From positions 102,778,912 through 102,840,911 of the forward strand of contig CM043963.1 of the NCBI GenBank assembly GCA_014529385.2: 62,000 nucleotides of DNA. The letters run 5' to 3'. This document shows, in pieces, positions 30,851 through 42,287 of this stretch (position 1 is the first letter of the stretch; the number at the start of each line of letters is the position of its first letter). The position numbers and the translations under genes are program-made. The DNA is from Adiantum capillus-veneris. Lineage: Eukaryota; Streptophyta; Polypodiopsida; Polypodiales; Pteridaceae. Below the pieces are notes generated by a model. It did not search any database and had not been told where the DNA came from. It saw only the letters and a list, made by a program, of their open reading frames with translations.

Positions 30851-31340
30851 AGGCTGGTTCCACTACAAATGCAGCTATTGTTGAGTCTTTTGTGAAAGGA
30901 GACAGTGATGTTGACGTTGATGCAGAATGGGCTTTTAGTGTAGAGTGCACTTATGATCCTTATGTCCATTATGTAATGTTAGTTGCTATAGATTCACTAC
31001 AAAGCACATTACCTCACATCGTGATTTCTTTACCTCTCTTAAGTTTGTCCCTCATGGGAATTCAGTCACTTGTGGCAATAATTCCTCTTATCCAGCTTAA
31101 TTGTGCTTACTGCTGCAAATGGCAGTTCTTTTACACTTGTTGATGCATTGTATGTACCTGGGATCAAGAAGGATCTTTTGTTTGTATCTACACTTGCTAG
31201 ACTTGGATTTGTAGTCAAATTTGTGGATGGCGAATGTACAGTACATGATCTCAGTTTTGGTGATGAAATTGTTGCATCTGGCATTTTATGTCGTGGGCTA
31301 TATAAGATCACTTTGTATGACAAGTGTGGGTAGAATTTTG
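30851..31340 (+). pseudogene. Copia G protease, broken
   Basis: D-S survives near 30990 but the frame shifts immediately, so D-S-G-A is not intact. Residues TKHITSHRDFFTSL and PHGNSVTCGNNSSYP appear in another frame. The open stretch at 31103-31333 is the protease tail with DALYVPGIKKDLLFVSTLA. Confidence 0.7.
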
Positions 31341-32676
31341 CAAATGCTGTTGTGGATTTAAAGGCTATTTCAAATGCAAAAACTTTGGCATGCACATTTT
31401 GGGCATTTGAATTTCACCAATTTGCTGCGCTTGCAAAAATCTGATATGGTTGCTTCTTTTCCGCCTCTTGAAGCACCTGTTAAACATGTTTGTGAAGGCT
31501 GTATTTTGGGTAAGATGTAGCATTCAAAGTTTCTAAAGGATGGTTCAGTTAGGGCCATATGCAGGTTGCAACTTGTGCATAATGATGTTTGTGGGCCCAT
31601 GCAAACTCCGCCCCTGGGCTCTTACCTTTACTTCGTGATTTTCATTGATGGTTACTCCAGGCATGCATGGGTGCATCCACTTAAGGCGAAGTCCAAAGTG
31701 TTTTTTTGCTTCAAGCAATTTCTGGCTATGGCTGAAAATGTCTCAAAATGTGTACTATGGGCACCCTCCGTTCTGATTGAGGGGGGAGTATATGTCTCAT
31801 GAATTTAATGCATATCTAGCTAGTCGTGGGATAAAACATCAATGTACAATTCCATATACACCTCAGCAAAATAATCTTGCTAAGAGGAAAAATAGGTCTC
31901 TTACAAAAATGGCAAGGTGTATGGTCAAAATTCAAGCTTTACCACACTCGTCTTGGCTTGAGGCTATTATGTGTGTCACTTACCTACATAACAAGTGTCC
32001 TATGAAAGCTTTGCAATCTATGACTCCACATGAAACGTGCATGATAGAAAGCCTTCTATTGAGCACATGTGTGCTTTTGGTTGTTTGGCATATGCTTTGG
32101 TGCCACAAATGTAGCACAAAAAATTGGATGATAAGGCTGTCAAATGTATTTTTGTTGGTTATAGTGCTGAAAGCAAAGGGTATAGGTTGTATCATTCGTA
32201 AACAAAGCGTATTGGTTTCACGGGATATTGTGTTTGTGGAAGATTCTGTTCAGCCCTTGTTGTCTTGTACTAGAGACAATAATGTAAGCTCACAAGACAT
32301 TTATGACACTTTGTTGCCTCCTTTCAGTGGTGGAAGTTTGAATGTAAATTCTAATGAGGCAAATGTACAGCTTATGGGGGTTTCTGAAAATATTATAGAT
32401 CAGCCTATTACTAATGCAGATGTACATGATGTACTTGATGAAGAAAGGGTTGAGAATGAGCATGCTAGAGGTATTCCTAAATGGTTGGTGCATACTTTGC
32501 GTAATAGTAAATTGGATGCACCTTTGTCTAGTCGTACTCATTCAGGTTCTCTCCATGCATCTAATGCATTAGATTGTTATGATTTGGGTGTGTCTAGTTT
32601 ATTTGATGATGAGGAACCTCTGTCTTTTGATGAAGCACACAATTCAAAAAATTGGATGGCTGCCATGCAATCATAA
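31341..32676 (+). pseudogene. Copia G integrase
   Basis: Fragments of the pre-integrase domain (CEGCILGKM near 31490) precede the core. The core has LVHNDVCGPM (first Asp), FIDGYSRHAWVHPLKAKS, a frameshift near 31780 that cuts through the second Asp region, then KHQCTIPYTPQQN. The Glu region reads LAKRKNRSL where families have VAE-KN, so the catalytic Glu has become Lys. The tail at 32200-32676 is the variable IN-RT linker. Inactive. Confidence 0.8.
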
Positions 32677-33300
32677 TATGATGCACTTATAGAAAATGAC
32701 ACATGGACTTTATGTGATTTGCCTCCTAGAAAAAAGGCCATTGGTACAAAGTGGGTTTACAAGTTGAAATGCAAGCCGGATGGTGAGATTGATCGCTATA
32801 AGGCTCGACTTGTTGCAAAGGGTTATGCACAACAAAAAGGCATAGATTATGAAGAGACTTTTTCTCCCACTTGTTGTATGACTATTGTGCATTTTCTATG
32901 TACATTGGCATCTCATTTTGGTTGGGATGTACATCAATCAGACATTGTTACTGCTTTCTTGAATGGTGACATATTTGAGGAAGTTTATGTAACACAGCCT
33001 CACGATTTTGTCAAGAAAAGAAAAGAGGATAAAGTGTGCAGATGTAAGAAAGCTTTGTATGTGTTGAAGCAATCTCCTTGTGCTTGGTATGAGATAGCTA
33101 ATACTCATTTGGTCAAACAAGGATTTCATAAAAATCCAACAAAAAGCACATTGTATGTAAAGCGTGAGAGTGGTGTACTTCTCATTGTCGTTCTCTATGT
33201 GGATGACTTGTTGATCATTGAACCAAATGAGAGACATATTGTTGAATTTAAGGCTGATTTTTTTGCTACTTTCAAGATGAAAGATTTGGGGTTGTTGTAA
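32677..33300 (+). pseudogene. Copia G reverse transcriptase
   Basis: An open frame of 193 residues: KKAIGTKWVYKLKCKPDGEIDRYKARLVAKGYAQQ (read in two parts), DIVTAFLNGD, KKALYVLKQSPCAWYE and the active-site box LYVDDLL. A stop at 33298 precedes the HYLGIQF continuation. The catalytic Asp residues are kept although the protein is truncated. Confidence 0.85.
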
Positions 33301-34150
33301 CATTACTTGGGTATACAGTTTAAGCAGTGTGATGGAGGTATTGCCTTGTGTCAAACAAGTTACATAGAGACATTGTTATGTAAGTTTGGACTTGAGGATT
33401 GCAAACCTATTTCCACTCCCATGGAAACCGGTTTGAAATTGAGTCTTCATGATGCTGGTGATCTTGCCGATGTCACCCTTTACCAAACTATTGCTAGCTG
33501 CCTTATTTATGTATGCAACATGAGGCTAGATATTCAATTTGCAGTCTCGCAGGTCAGCAGATTCATGCATAGCCCGGGGTCTAAGCATTGGCAGGCTGTC
33601 AAGAGGATTTTTTGCTACTTGAGTGGCACTTTACATCTTGGCTTATTTTATCCCAAAGGAGGGATCATTGCCGCCAGATTTACATGCTTTTTCAAACTCA
33701 AATTGGGCTAGTTGTTTTGACACGCGAGTGTCCACAAGTGGTTTTTGTTTCATGCTTGGTAGTTCATGTATCTCATGGTTGATCAAGAAGCAACCTACTA
33801 TGGACACTTCCAATTGTGAGGTTGAGTACAAGGCAATCTTCACAGCTATGGTTGAGTGAGTATGGCTCAGACACCTTGTGGTTGATTTGGGTGTTGGACA
33901 GGACACTGCCAACACTATCTCCACTGACAGTCAGAGCACATTGACAGTTGTGAGGAACCTTGGTTTTCTCGTACAAAGCACATTGAGGTGCATTACCACT
34001 ATGTCAGGGAGAGGCTCTCAGTAGGAGAGATCAGCTTGGTTTATGTGCCAACACAAGACAACCTTGCAGATCTTTTCACAAAGGCATTGTCTCATGAGAA
34101 GTTCAAAGCTTTTCGCAAAGCTTTGGGCTCACTCCCCTTTGTGGAGTTCA
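33301..34150 (+). pseudogene. Copia G RT end and RNase H
   Basis: Three frames cover YLGIQFKQCDGGI, RLDIQFAVSQVSRFMHSP and HWQAVKRIFCYLSGT (33307-33711). They then give FDTRVSTSGFCFMLGSSCISWL and CEVEYKAIFTA (33623-33859). After a stop, TDSQS and MHYHYVRERLSVGEI (33988 onward) end in DLFTKALSHEKF. The RNase H family residues are present but split. Confidence 0.8.
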
Positions 34151-34215
34151 GGGCATGGCATGTCCCTATACTCTATGTGCTAGCTCTCATTTATCGCATC
34201 ACTTTCAGGGGAATT

Positions 34216-34443
34216 TGTTACCATATACATTTGGTAGTGATGTGTGTGAAGACACTTAGGACCGCCGGGGCATTTTTTCCCTCACTAGGAGGTTTTTTCC
34301 CCCGTGCATTGTATGTACAACCATCACTCTAGAGCTATCTATCTTTCCATTACACACTAAGTAATACACTCTTTGTTGTGTGCCTTGAGCTTCCTTCATC
34401 TTCTCCAAGCTGTGTGTGTTTCCCTGCAACCCTATTTCCAACA
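34216..34443 (+). repeat. 3' LTR of copia G
   Basis: TGTTACCATATACAT to TTTCCAACA, preceded by a TTCAGGGGAATT polypurine-like tract and followed by the duplication AACCA. Confidence 0.9.
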
Positions 34444-34448
34444 AACCA
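34444..34448 (+). other. Target site duplication of copia G, right
   Basis: AACCA, identical to 29350-29354. Confidence 0.9.
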
Positions 34449-34743
34449 ATCCTGTGATTCCATGAGGGCGAGATACACGCTCTTAGTTTGGGGTTTTTAA
34501 AAATGTATGTTCACGTGCCAGTGTCAAGATTTCCACTCGAGCTTGGACTCACAGTCAGGTAAGTACCACCTATTGAGGCGTTCAAGGGCCCTACTTGTCA
34601 AAAATCTTTCTGACCCACTGAGACTAAATTCAAAGGCCAATTGATCTGTTCCTTTCCAATAGCCTCTGTTATAGTCCCACAATTGACCTATATGCCTAAT
34701 ACCTTTGTTATTGACCTTTTTGGCCACTTCCCTCCAAAAAAGG
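34449..34743 (-). pseudogene. LINE ORF2 middle segment
   Basis: The minus strand gives FWREVAKKVNNKGIRHIGQL, then WDYNRGYWKGTDQLAFEFSL and LERLNRWYLPDCESKLEWKS. This is the region between RT and zf-RVT of plant L1 ORF2. Its downstream end meets copia G; removing G makes it continuous with 29349-28765. Its upstream end stops at copia F. Confidence 0.75.
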
Positions 34744-37739
34744 GTTGAGAATGACGTCTCCAGCCTTACGTCTCTAGCCTTGGAGAGCCAATAAAGATCA
34801 TGTTCGGCTAGTCAATGGGCAGACATGTGAGATCTTAGGTGTTGGAGATGTTCAATGTTTCTTTCACGCTGAAAAATGTGAGACATGTTCCCGCAATTAC
34901 AAAGAGCTTGATCAGCAAAGGTTTACTTGATGATGTTGGCTACGTCACCACTTTTGGACAGAACATGTGGAAGATATCGAAGGGTTCCATGACAGTAGCA
35001 CATGGAGTAAAGTCTGGAGGACTTTACATGATTTATGTATAAAATGTCTCTAAAAATGTAATCAATGTAACGGAGCAGCGGAACGTTTCTTTGTGGCATA
35101 GCCGGTTAGGACATATGTCCAAGAAGGGAATGGAAATCTTGTCTCGTTCTGGTTATTTGCCTGGCTTTTCATTTAATGATTTTGAATTCTGTGAACATTG
35201 TCTGTATGGTAAGCAAACACAACAGCCACATAAGCATAGAAGCAGTAGAAGAGATACACAGTTGGCACTTGTTCATAGTGATTTGTGTGGACCTATGCCT
35301 AACCTATCTCTAGGGGGAGCTTCTTACTTTATGACATTTATAGATGATTACTCGAGGAAAGTATGGGTTTACTTTCTCAAGCACAAGGATGAAGCGTTTA
35401 GTGTTTTCAAAACGTTTGTGACACTTGTGGAGAATCAGAGTGGCAAGAAGCTTAAATGCTTACGCACTGACAATGGTGGAGAGTATGTTTCAAAGGCCTT
35501 TCAGGACTTTTGTGAGTCAAAAGGTATAAAACGTGAACTTACTGCTCCTTACAATCCTCCTCAAAATGGTGTTGCTGAGAGGATGAATAGGACCATACAA
35601 GAGAAGGTCAGAAGTATGTTGTCTAATGCACAGCTGCCAAATGGGTTTTGGGCTGAAGCTGTATCAACAGCTGTTCATCTTATAAATAGATCTCCTAGCA
35701 AGGTTTTGCAGAAGGATTCAGTGCCAGAGATGGTATGGTCAGGCAAAATACCCTCATACAAGCTTCTCAGAGTCTTTGGCTATGAGGCATATACTCATGT
35801 TCCAAAGGAATTTAGGAACAAACTTGAGCCAAAGAGTAGAAAGTGCATCTTTCTAGGCTATGGTAATTATGGTGAGATGGGGTACAGACTTTGGGATCCC
35901 GAATCCAGAAAGGTTATCCGCAGCAATGATGTTCACTTTAATGAAGCCAAATATCATTCTAAACCAGAGAGGGTTGCGGAGATTAGAAGAGTTGTCTTCC
36001 AAGAAGATGGACCTGCACGTGCAAGACAAAATGTCAGGGCTCAAGAGGAGCAAGGACAGAATAGAGTGGAACCACAGGTTGTGGCTGAGCCTAAGCCACC
36101 TATTGTGCGTAGATCTGGATGTATCACGCGACCTCTTGATAGGTTTGTTCCATCTATGAACTATGTCATGTTGACTGATTGCAATGAGCCTTCGTGTTAC
36201 AAGGAAGCAGTGCAAATGAAGGACTCCGAGAATTGGCAATTGGCCATGCAGTCAGAGATGACAACTCTGCATAAAAACCAGACATGGAAGCTAGTTAAAT
36301 TACCACAGGGCAAAAAGGCTCTACCTTGTAAATGGGTTTACAGGTATAAGATCACCGCTCATGATAGTCAGCCAAAGTACAAAGCAAGGCTTGTTGCCAA
36401 GGGCTTTAAGCAAGAACAAGGCATTGACTTTGATGAAGTCTTCTCTTCGGTGGTCAAGATGACTACATTGAGATGCTTTCTTGCATTGGTTGCCATATTA
36501 GATTTGGTGTTGCACCAAATGGATGTCAAGACAACGTTCTTGCATGGTGATTTAGATGTGGAAATTTACATGCAGCAGCCAGAAGGGTTTGTTGAGAAAG
36601 GCAAGGAAGATTTGGTATGCCAGTTGTTAAAGAGTCTTTATGGCTTAAAACAATCACCGAGGGCATGGTACCATAAGTTTCACAAGTTGATGGTTTTTCA
36701 AGGCTACAAACGTAGTGAGTTCGATCACTGTCTATATACAAAGAAGGCTAAGGATGGCAATTGGCTGATCCTTATTTTGTATGTGGATGACATGTTGATT
36801 GTTGGCAAGCACCTAGAAGAAATTTCAGCTTTGAAGTCAAAGATGGCAAAATCATTTGACATGAAAGACATGGGTGAGGCAAGTCATATACTTGGTATGC
36901 GCATTGAGAGAGGCAGATCAAAGAAGTTGATTTGGTTATCTCAAACAGAGTATATTGACAAGGTTTTGCAATGTTTCAATATGGAGAAGGGAAAGGCATT
37001 GAGTGTTCCATTGCCACCATATGCGAAACTTAGCAAACAAGATTGTCCTGTGTCTGAGGAAGAATAGGCTGAAATGGATAAGATTCCATATACGCCTGCA
37101 GTGGGTAGTTTGATGTATGCAATGATTGCTACTCACCCAGACATTGCATTTGCAGTGGGAGTAGTAAGTCGATACATGTCAAACCCAAGCAAGAAACATT
37201 GGGAGGCAGTGAAAGGAATATTGAGATACGTGAAAGCTACAAAGAGTATGTGTATATGCTATGGGAGTCAGGAGCTAAGTGTAAAGGGTTTTACAAACTC
37301 AGATTATGTAGGTGACTTAGACAACCGAAGGTCTACGTCAAGGTATGTCTTTACATTGGCTATTGGAGCAGTATCATGGCGTTCCAGATTACAAGATTGT
37401 GTTACTCAGTCTACTACAGAGGCTGAATATGTTGCAGCATCAGAGGCATGCAAAGAATCAATTTGGCTTAATCGACTAGTAACAGATTTGGGAATCAAAG
37501 AAGAGATGCCTGTGCTATATTGTGATAGTCAAAGTGCTATACAATTGGCTCACAATCCAGTTTATCACTCAAAGACAAAGCATGTGGATGTGAAGTATCA
37601 TTTCATCAGGGAAATGCTCGAGGATAAGCAACTTCAGCTTGTCAAAGTTCACACCACAGAAAATCCTGTTGATCTACTTACAAAAGGACTTCCCTCAGAG
37701 AGCTTTGCGCATTTTCGCAAGCAGTTAGGTGTAGGGTAG
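34744..37739 (+). pseudogene. Copia F pol (protease tail, integrase, RT, RNase H)
   Basis: From 34839 to 37739 one frame is open except for two stops, TAA at about 35040 and TAG at 37065-37067. The domains are protease tail (TLKNVRHVPAITKSLISKG), pre-integrase (WHSRLGHMSKKG, CEHCLYGKQ) and integrase with intact D-D-E (HSDLCGPM, LRTDNGGEY, GVAERMNRT). RT follows (CKWVYRYK, YKARLVAKGFKQEQG, MDVKTTFLHGDL, LYVDDMLIVG), then RNase H (GFTNSDYVGD, STTEAEY, YCDSQSA, KHVDVKYHF, DLLTKGLP). Upstream of 34839 the frame is shifted. This lineage differs from B and G in sequence. Confidence 0.9.
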
Positions 37740-37816
37740 TACATCACTTCTCTGCATCTCTTGTATATTAGCTTGTATAGTAGCTTTTCTCACACTTAAA
37801 GTACCACATTGGACTT

Positions 37817-37828
37817 TAAGTGGGAGGT
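37817..37828 (+). other. Polypurine tract of copia F
   Basis: TAAGTGGGAGGT before TGTTGGGG, the same words as in elements D and H. Confidence 0.75.
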
Positions 37829-38105
37829 TGTTGGGGTATAAAGCCCAATGTGGTCGCCCACGTAAGTGGACGGGCTGCCAGGTATGTACACATATTCTTT
37901 TGTAAAAACCTAATAAGAACTCACTATGCTCTACACATTACAATAGAGCGAGTTCACCATATCGTCGTGCTCTTCTTCTTGCACTCTCTCTCGCATCGCA
38001 CTTCCGCTCGTACTCCTTCACCCAAGCCCGCCTTGCTCTACAAGTCTCACAATCGTCTCCCATTTTGTCCATTGCCAGGGCAATTCGTCTTTAGTGTTGT
38101 TCTTC
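37829..38105 (+). repeat. 3' LTR of copia F
   Basis: It starts TGTTGGGGTATAAAGCC. The right end near 38105 is set by the return of LINE sequence; no terminal CA can be assigned with certainty. Confidence 0.7.
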
Positions 38106-38106
38106 T

Positions 38107-38516
38107 AAAGAAATCTATTTACTGGTTTCAAAAACTCTTTCCAATTGCATTTAGATAGCTTAAGCAACGGACTATTGAAAGTTATATATGGCAGCATAAA
38201 CGAATTGAAAGGATTCACTCTGCTCGAGAAGGGGAGAAGTAGATACTCACATCTTTGCATCTTAATCTTGACTTGCTCCATAACCCACAGGAACCTCTGC
38301 TTGTGAGAAATGTCCACCCCCATAGGGGCTCCTAGATGTCGGAATACCTTCCCATCTCCTCTGTCCACAAAGACGGATCAAACAAGTCGTTCTTAGATGG
38401 AGAGATGAATCTAGATTTTCAATACTACACTTTGGCCTTGAGGCTAGGGAAAATGTTTGCACAATTTCCAGAGCCTTCTTGATACCCTCAAGGCAAGCCT
38501 GGATCAACATGTTTCA
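38107..38516 (-). pseudogene. LINE ORF2 reverse transcriptase, C-terminal part
   Basis: Minus-strand frames give ACLEGIKKALEIVQTFSLASRPKC, then GKVFRHLGAPMGVDISHKQR, EQVKIKMQRCEYLLLPFSSRVNPF and a final NWKEFLKPVNRFL. This is the thumb-side block that follows the YADD box of non-LTR RT. The catalytic box itself is not present upstream. A frameshift near 38360 separates the two frames. Confidence 0.75.
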
Positions 38517-38760
38517 TCATTTTTTAGGTTGCATGAACAAATATAATGTTTTACTTTGTCAAGATAGTAAAAGATAAAGGACTTGGGTAATAGACATGTC
38601 AAAGATTTAATTGTCAAGGTAATGAGGTATCCATGCCAACAAGGCTAGGGATGACAATGACTGTTAACGATTTTGACAAAATACCAACAACCAAAGCCAT
38701 GGCTATCGTGAGTCATTGATGCGTTTGTTGGCTGCCTGTTAAACCCAATCTGATTACTAT
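38517..38760. other. Unassigned sequence between LINE and LTR fragment
   Basis: Nothing recognisable. Confidence 0.4.
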
Positions 38761-38983
38761 TGTTGTATATGTTGTAGTGATGTGATTGAATACACTTAGG
38801 AGTGTTACGGCATTCTTTCCCTCACAAAGAGACTTTTTCTCCCATTCATTGTATATACGCCCATCCTTCTAGGGTTAACGTATCTTTCTATTTTCACACT
38901 AAGCAATATACTCTCTATTGTGTGCCTTGACCTTCTTCATCTTCTCCAAGTTGTGTGTGATCCCTGCAACCCTAATTCCAACA
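38761..38983 (+). repeat. LTR of the copia G family (element E fragment)
   Basis: TGTTGTATATG to AATTCCAACA. Aligns with the G LTRs along its length, for example TACACTTAGGA, TTCATTGTATATACGCCCAT and CACACTAAG-AATA-ACTCTC. Confidence 0.85.
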
Positions 38984-39060
38984 ATTGGTATCAGAGAAAG
39001 TTGCATCCTTCCAGGCATAGTCGTCAGTGTTGTTAGCAACTGTCTGCTCACTTCTCCGAT
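38984..39060 (+). other. Primer site and leader of element E
   Basis: ATTGGTATCAGAGAAAG follows the LTR, then leader sequence similar to 29590-29655 for about 60 bases, after which similarity ends. No gag follows, so E is a truncated 5' end. Confidence 0.75.
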
Positions 39061-40863
39061 GATGTTGCCAATGCTAGAACGCCCATGCTTTCAACAAGCA
39101 TGAAACCGTGAGCTCCCTAGCTTGTCACGGTGCATTATGTGCTTAGTCGTGTATGGAATGTAGAGTGCATGGAGCCTAGGTGGTGCCTCCAATGTGTTAT
39201 CTCCCCCCTTTTGTGCTTTGTGGAGGCCTCTTTATATAGGCCTGAGAGGTGGTTCTTACCTAATGTTCCTTTGCAAATGCCCATTGGTCATTATAGAAAG
39301 TCTAGATGCCTCTTTAGTGATAGAGCTAGAGAGGGAGAGAAGGTAGAGATAGAGAGAAGGGAGTGTGAGTGGGAGAGAGAGAGGGTTGAATAAGGAGAGA
39401 GAGAGAGAGAGGGTGTAGCTAAGGGAGTGGGTGTGGGAGTGGGGTGACGATAATGGAGGGGCGAGGGGGGATAACGGAGGAGAGGGAGGGAGTGGTGCCA
39501 AGGGGAGGTGCGGCGGCCCATTGCCCACGTGCGAGCAAGGGAGGGGAGGTGGTTTTGCGGCAGAAAAAAAAAGGAAAAAGAAAGCATTTTTTGTTGTTTT
39601 TACTCTATGCTCCCCGAATGGGGTCGACTCCCGCAGCCTTGGCTCCGAACGTCGGCCATGATCAGTTTCTCTGGGTGGCTAGAGGGCGATGTGGCTAACC
39701 CGATGTCAGCAGCATTGGCTCTCCTCTAGCCCCCATCCGAAGCAGCCCGGCTTTGATGTACTCTCCACGACATATTGGTTTTGTTATTCTCTAGTTTTTG
39801 GCTTCTACGACACACACCAACACATTCAGCTTTGAGGGCCCATTTCGGAGCAGGTTTTTCCCTCGAGCGTTCTCAGCTCTTGGGCGGTGTTTTCGATCGA
39901 CAAGTTTACCAAATGATGAGGTAGTGTGTGCTAGTTTCCCAACAATTTTGGCTCATAGCTTGCACAGTCTTTGCAGCACAGCTGATACGGCACATGTACT
40001 GCTCATGTACGATTGTGTGGAGCATTCTAGAGAGCTTTTGGAACGGTCTTGTGCAATTTCATGCTTTGTGGATATCGCTTGAGCTAGGTGTACCTTGGAG
40101 GTAGTAGGTTTACAGGTTTGCAGTGTTTTTGGACATGTACACATCCATAGGGCCACTCGGTCATGAGTGAGACAATTTGCCAAGCTTTTGGCATTACATG
40201 TAGACCATTTGTGGATATGTTTACTAAGACAATGAGTGTCTATCTTTATGCGATTTGGTTTCAAGGGAAACTCAGCTTTCAAGGGAAACTCTGCTAGATT
40301 CTTGCCATGGTTTATGCGTATCCGCAGTTTTCTCTTTGATGGTTTAGTGATCGAGTTTACTCCCACTCTGATAGTTATCTGCAGTTTTTTAGCTTGTGGT
40401 TTGAGTGGAGTTTTGGCTCATTTTGCAAAGGAAACTCTGATCGGTATTTCTCATCTTCTCGCCATAAAAGTTTGTAGTGTTATGCCATCTTGTACAGTGG
40501 TCGATATATTCCCACTTTGACATCGTCTTCACTCTCACTTTGACATGTTTTGTCAGCTTGGACACATTTTGGTGTTCTTACACCCACTCTTGCACGAGTG
40601 AGGATTGTGTATGCTTGTGTGGCTACATATAGACATTCACACATTTCACAGGTTGCAAATTTTTGCAAGCAGTTTCTCTTGTGGGATACGTTTTGAGCTA
40701 TGTTTGCTCTCTACTTGCGTATATGGTTATGCGCTTTACGCTCAGTTGAGCTGTTTGTCCCAATTTATGCTTGCAGATAGCAAATTGTGGAGCTGTTTCA
40801 TACATATGCGAGCATCAATTTTGATACTATTGGTCATGGTTTTCATGATTGTGTAGTGGTTAA
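39061..40863. other. Unassigned region before element H
   Basis: It includes a GA-rich purine block (39290-39560), GC-rich DNA and, from about 39800, T-rich sequence with frames of up to 94 residues and no domain. A short direct repeat TTTCAAGGGAAACTC occurs near 40258 and 40276. By position it could hold the long leader of element H, as D has a 1.4-kb leader, but I see no clear match. Confidence 0.4.
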
Positions 40864-41500
40864 GTGTCTCCAACTTTGTTGCCATTTTGGCATTCACTAA
40901 TGGCAGCAAACATGTGTGATAGTGAGAGGCGGCGATCTCGTTCTTGCCAATATGTAAGATGTTGGCACATTAGGCGTCGTTGTTTCAGACATATCAGACA
41001 ACAACGGAGATGTTTGCGTGATGCAGATATGGCTTTGACACATGCTAGAGATATGGTTACAATGGTAGTCTATGCCAGTGCCGATGATGTCATGCTTGCC
41101 TCGAGTGTACCTCTTGCAGATATGTCCATGGATAGCACACTTTCTCCATAGTGGTTACTAGATAGAGATGTTGCTTTCCATGTCACACCGCATCATGACT
41201 GGTTTAGCACCTTTTTTAGTGGGAGTTTTTGTTGTGTGCACTAGGCCGATGGTTGGGCATTTGACATAGAGGGTACAGGAGATGTTTGCTTGTCATTTCC
41301 CAATGGTGCATCATACACGCTACGACATTTGTGCTACGTTCCTTGACTGAGATAGAGCTTGATCTCAGTGAAACATTTAATAGATTTTGGTTGCCAGACA
41401 CTTCTTAGAGAGGAGTCTTTCTAGATGCATTGTGATTCATTAGTGATTTCCAGAGGAGCCCATAGTGGCTTGGTATATCCTATGCATGTGTCTGAGGTTT
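40864..41500 (+). pseudogene. Element H knuckle remnant and altered protease
   Basis: RSCQYVRCWHIRRRCFRHIRQ parallels the D knuckle CWYCRHSGHVRRRC but has lost the spacing. After a stop at 41151 the protease reads LLDRDVAFHVTPHHDWF, then GDVCLSFPNGASYTLRHLCYVP. The D-S-G-A motif is D-R-D-V. The tail SLVISRGAHSGLVYPMHV matches the D linker. Stops near 41242, 41346 and 41424 break it. Confidence 0.7.
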
Positions 41501-42069
41501 GAGACGGCATAGTCTCAATTTTTTTGCTGGCATTCTTTGAGCGAGAGACGAGACGTGTCTCCTTCGCGGGTGAGCTCCACCATGCTCACGAGACAGAGCA
41601 TTTAGCTATGCAAGACGTGCCAGTAGACTCTATCGAGACATAGATAGAGAGGCAGTGCTCTAGTGAGACACAACAGGTGTTGTCAAAGTTTGTCCATGCA
41701 AAGGTAGAGCAGCTCTGCTCCCTAGAGACACAGACAAACATGTCAGACATGAAGTTCTTTGATATGCTCATGCTAGAGGCTTATGAGTTGATACCAGGGC
41801 ACACGGTTCCGCCTATGGGTGAGAGGGACGTAGCCATCCTAGTGTTAGCGTTGATACATCCATATGTGATGAGTAGTCTTGGTGATGCAGTACATGCACA
41901 TATTGTAGGGGAGGCGAGGAAATCCATGTTTGCACAAATTTTGTCAACGTTTGGGTGTCTCATGTATAACCTACTAGTATCGAGGCCCGACCTAGTAGCT
42001 GCAGTGGGAGCATTTGCAACAGGAATAGTCAATCGCACAGTGACATACACTAGCATGATGTTTTGTTGA
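41501..42069 (+). pseudogene. Element H linker and RT fragment
   Basis: An open frame of 130 residues from 41677 has FFDMLMLEAYELIPG, then STFGCLMYNLLVSRPDLVAAVGAFATG. The latter aligns with the D fragment STFGVLMYEMLISRPDI and with the copia RT/RNase H linker. Beyond it the frame closes and a degraded tail ends PVGIG near 42197. Confidence 0.7.
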
Positions 42070-42273
42070 GCTTTGTAGAACATCTATAGTTGTCTGCGGG
42101 ATTTACATGCAGGCTCTAGCGTGGATACGCACACTCACCTAGCACTAGAGACGATATGGCTACATGTAGATCGACTAAGTGAGCCAGTGGGCATAGGATG
42201 AGAGAGTCTCTCACCTAGTTTCTTGTACATACTAGTAGTTTAGCTAGTAGGTCTCACTTGTTGGTGCATCGCA

Positions 42274-42287
42274 TTTAAGTGGAAGTT
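42274..42287 (+). other. Polypurine tract of element H
   Basis: TTTAAGTGGAAGTT before TGTTGGGG. Confidence 0.7.

Larger units (their letters stand above)
29355..34443 (+). mobile_element. Degenerate full-length Ty1/copia element (element G)
   Basis: The element is 5089 bp with LTRs 29355-29581 and 34216-34443 that start TGTTACCATATACAT. It has a primer site at 29582, gag, protease, integrase, RT and RNase H in copia order. The perfect duplication AACCA flanks it and it splits a LINE. About twenty LTR differences by eye make it older than B. Its Gag and Pol resemble those of B, so both belong to one broad lineage. All genes have stops or frameshifts. Confidence 0.93.
34744..38105 (+). mobile_element. 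5'-truncated Ty1/copia element (element F)
   Basis: It begins abruptly in the protease tail, has no 5' LTR, primer site or gag, and continues through integrase, RT and RNase H to a polypurine tract (37817-37828) and a 3' LTR from 37829. LINE sequence lies on both sides, but about 70 residues of LINE are missing between 34743 and 38107. One deletion taking F's left half and adjoining LINE explains this. Of all copies here after B, it has the best preserved pol. Confidence 0.85.
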
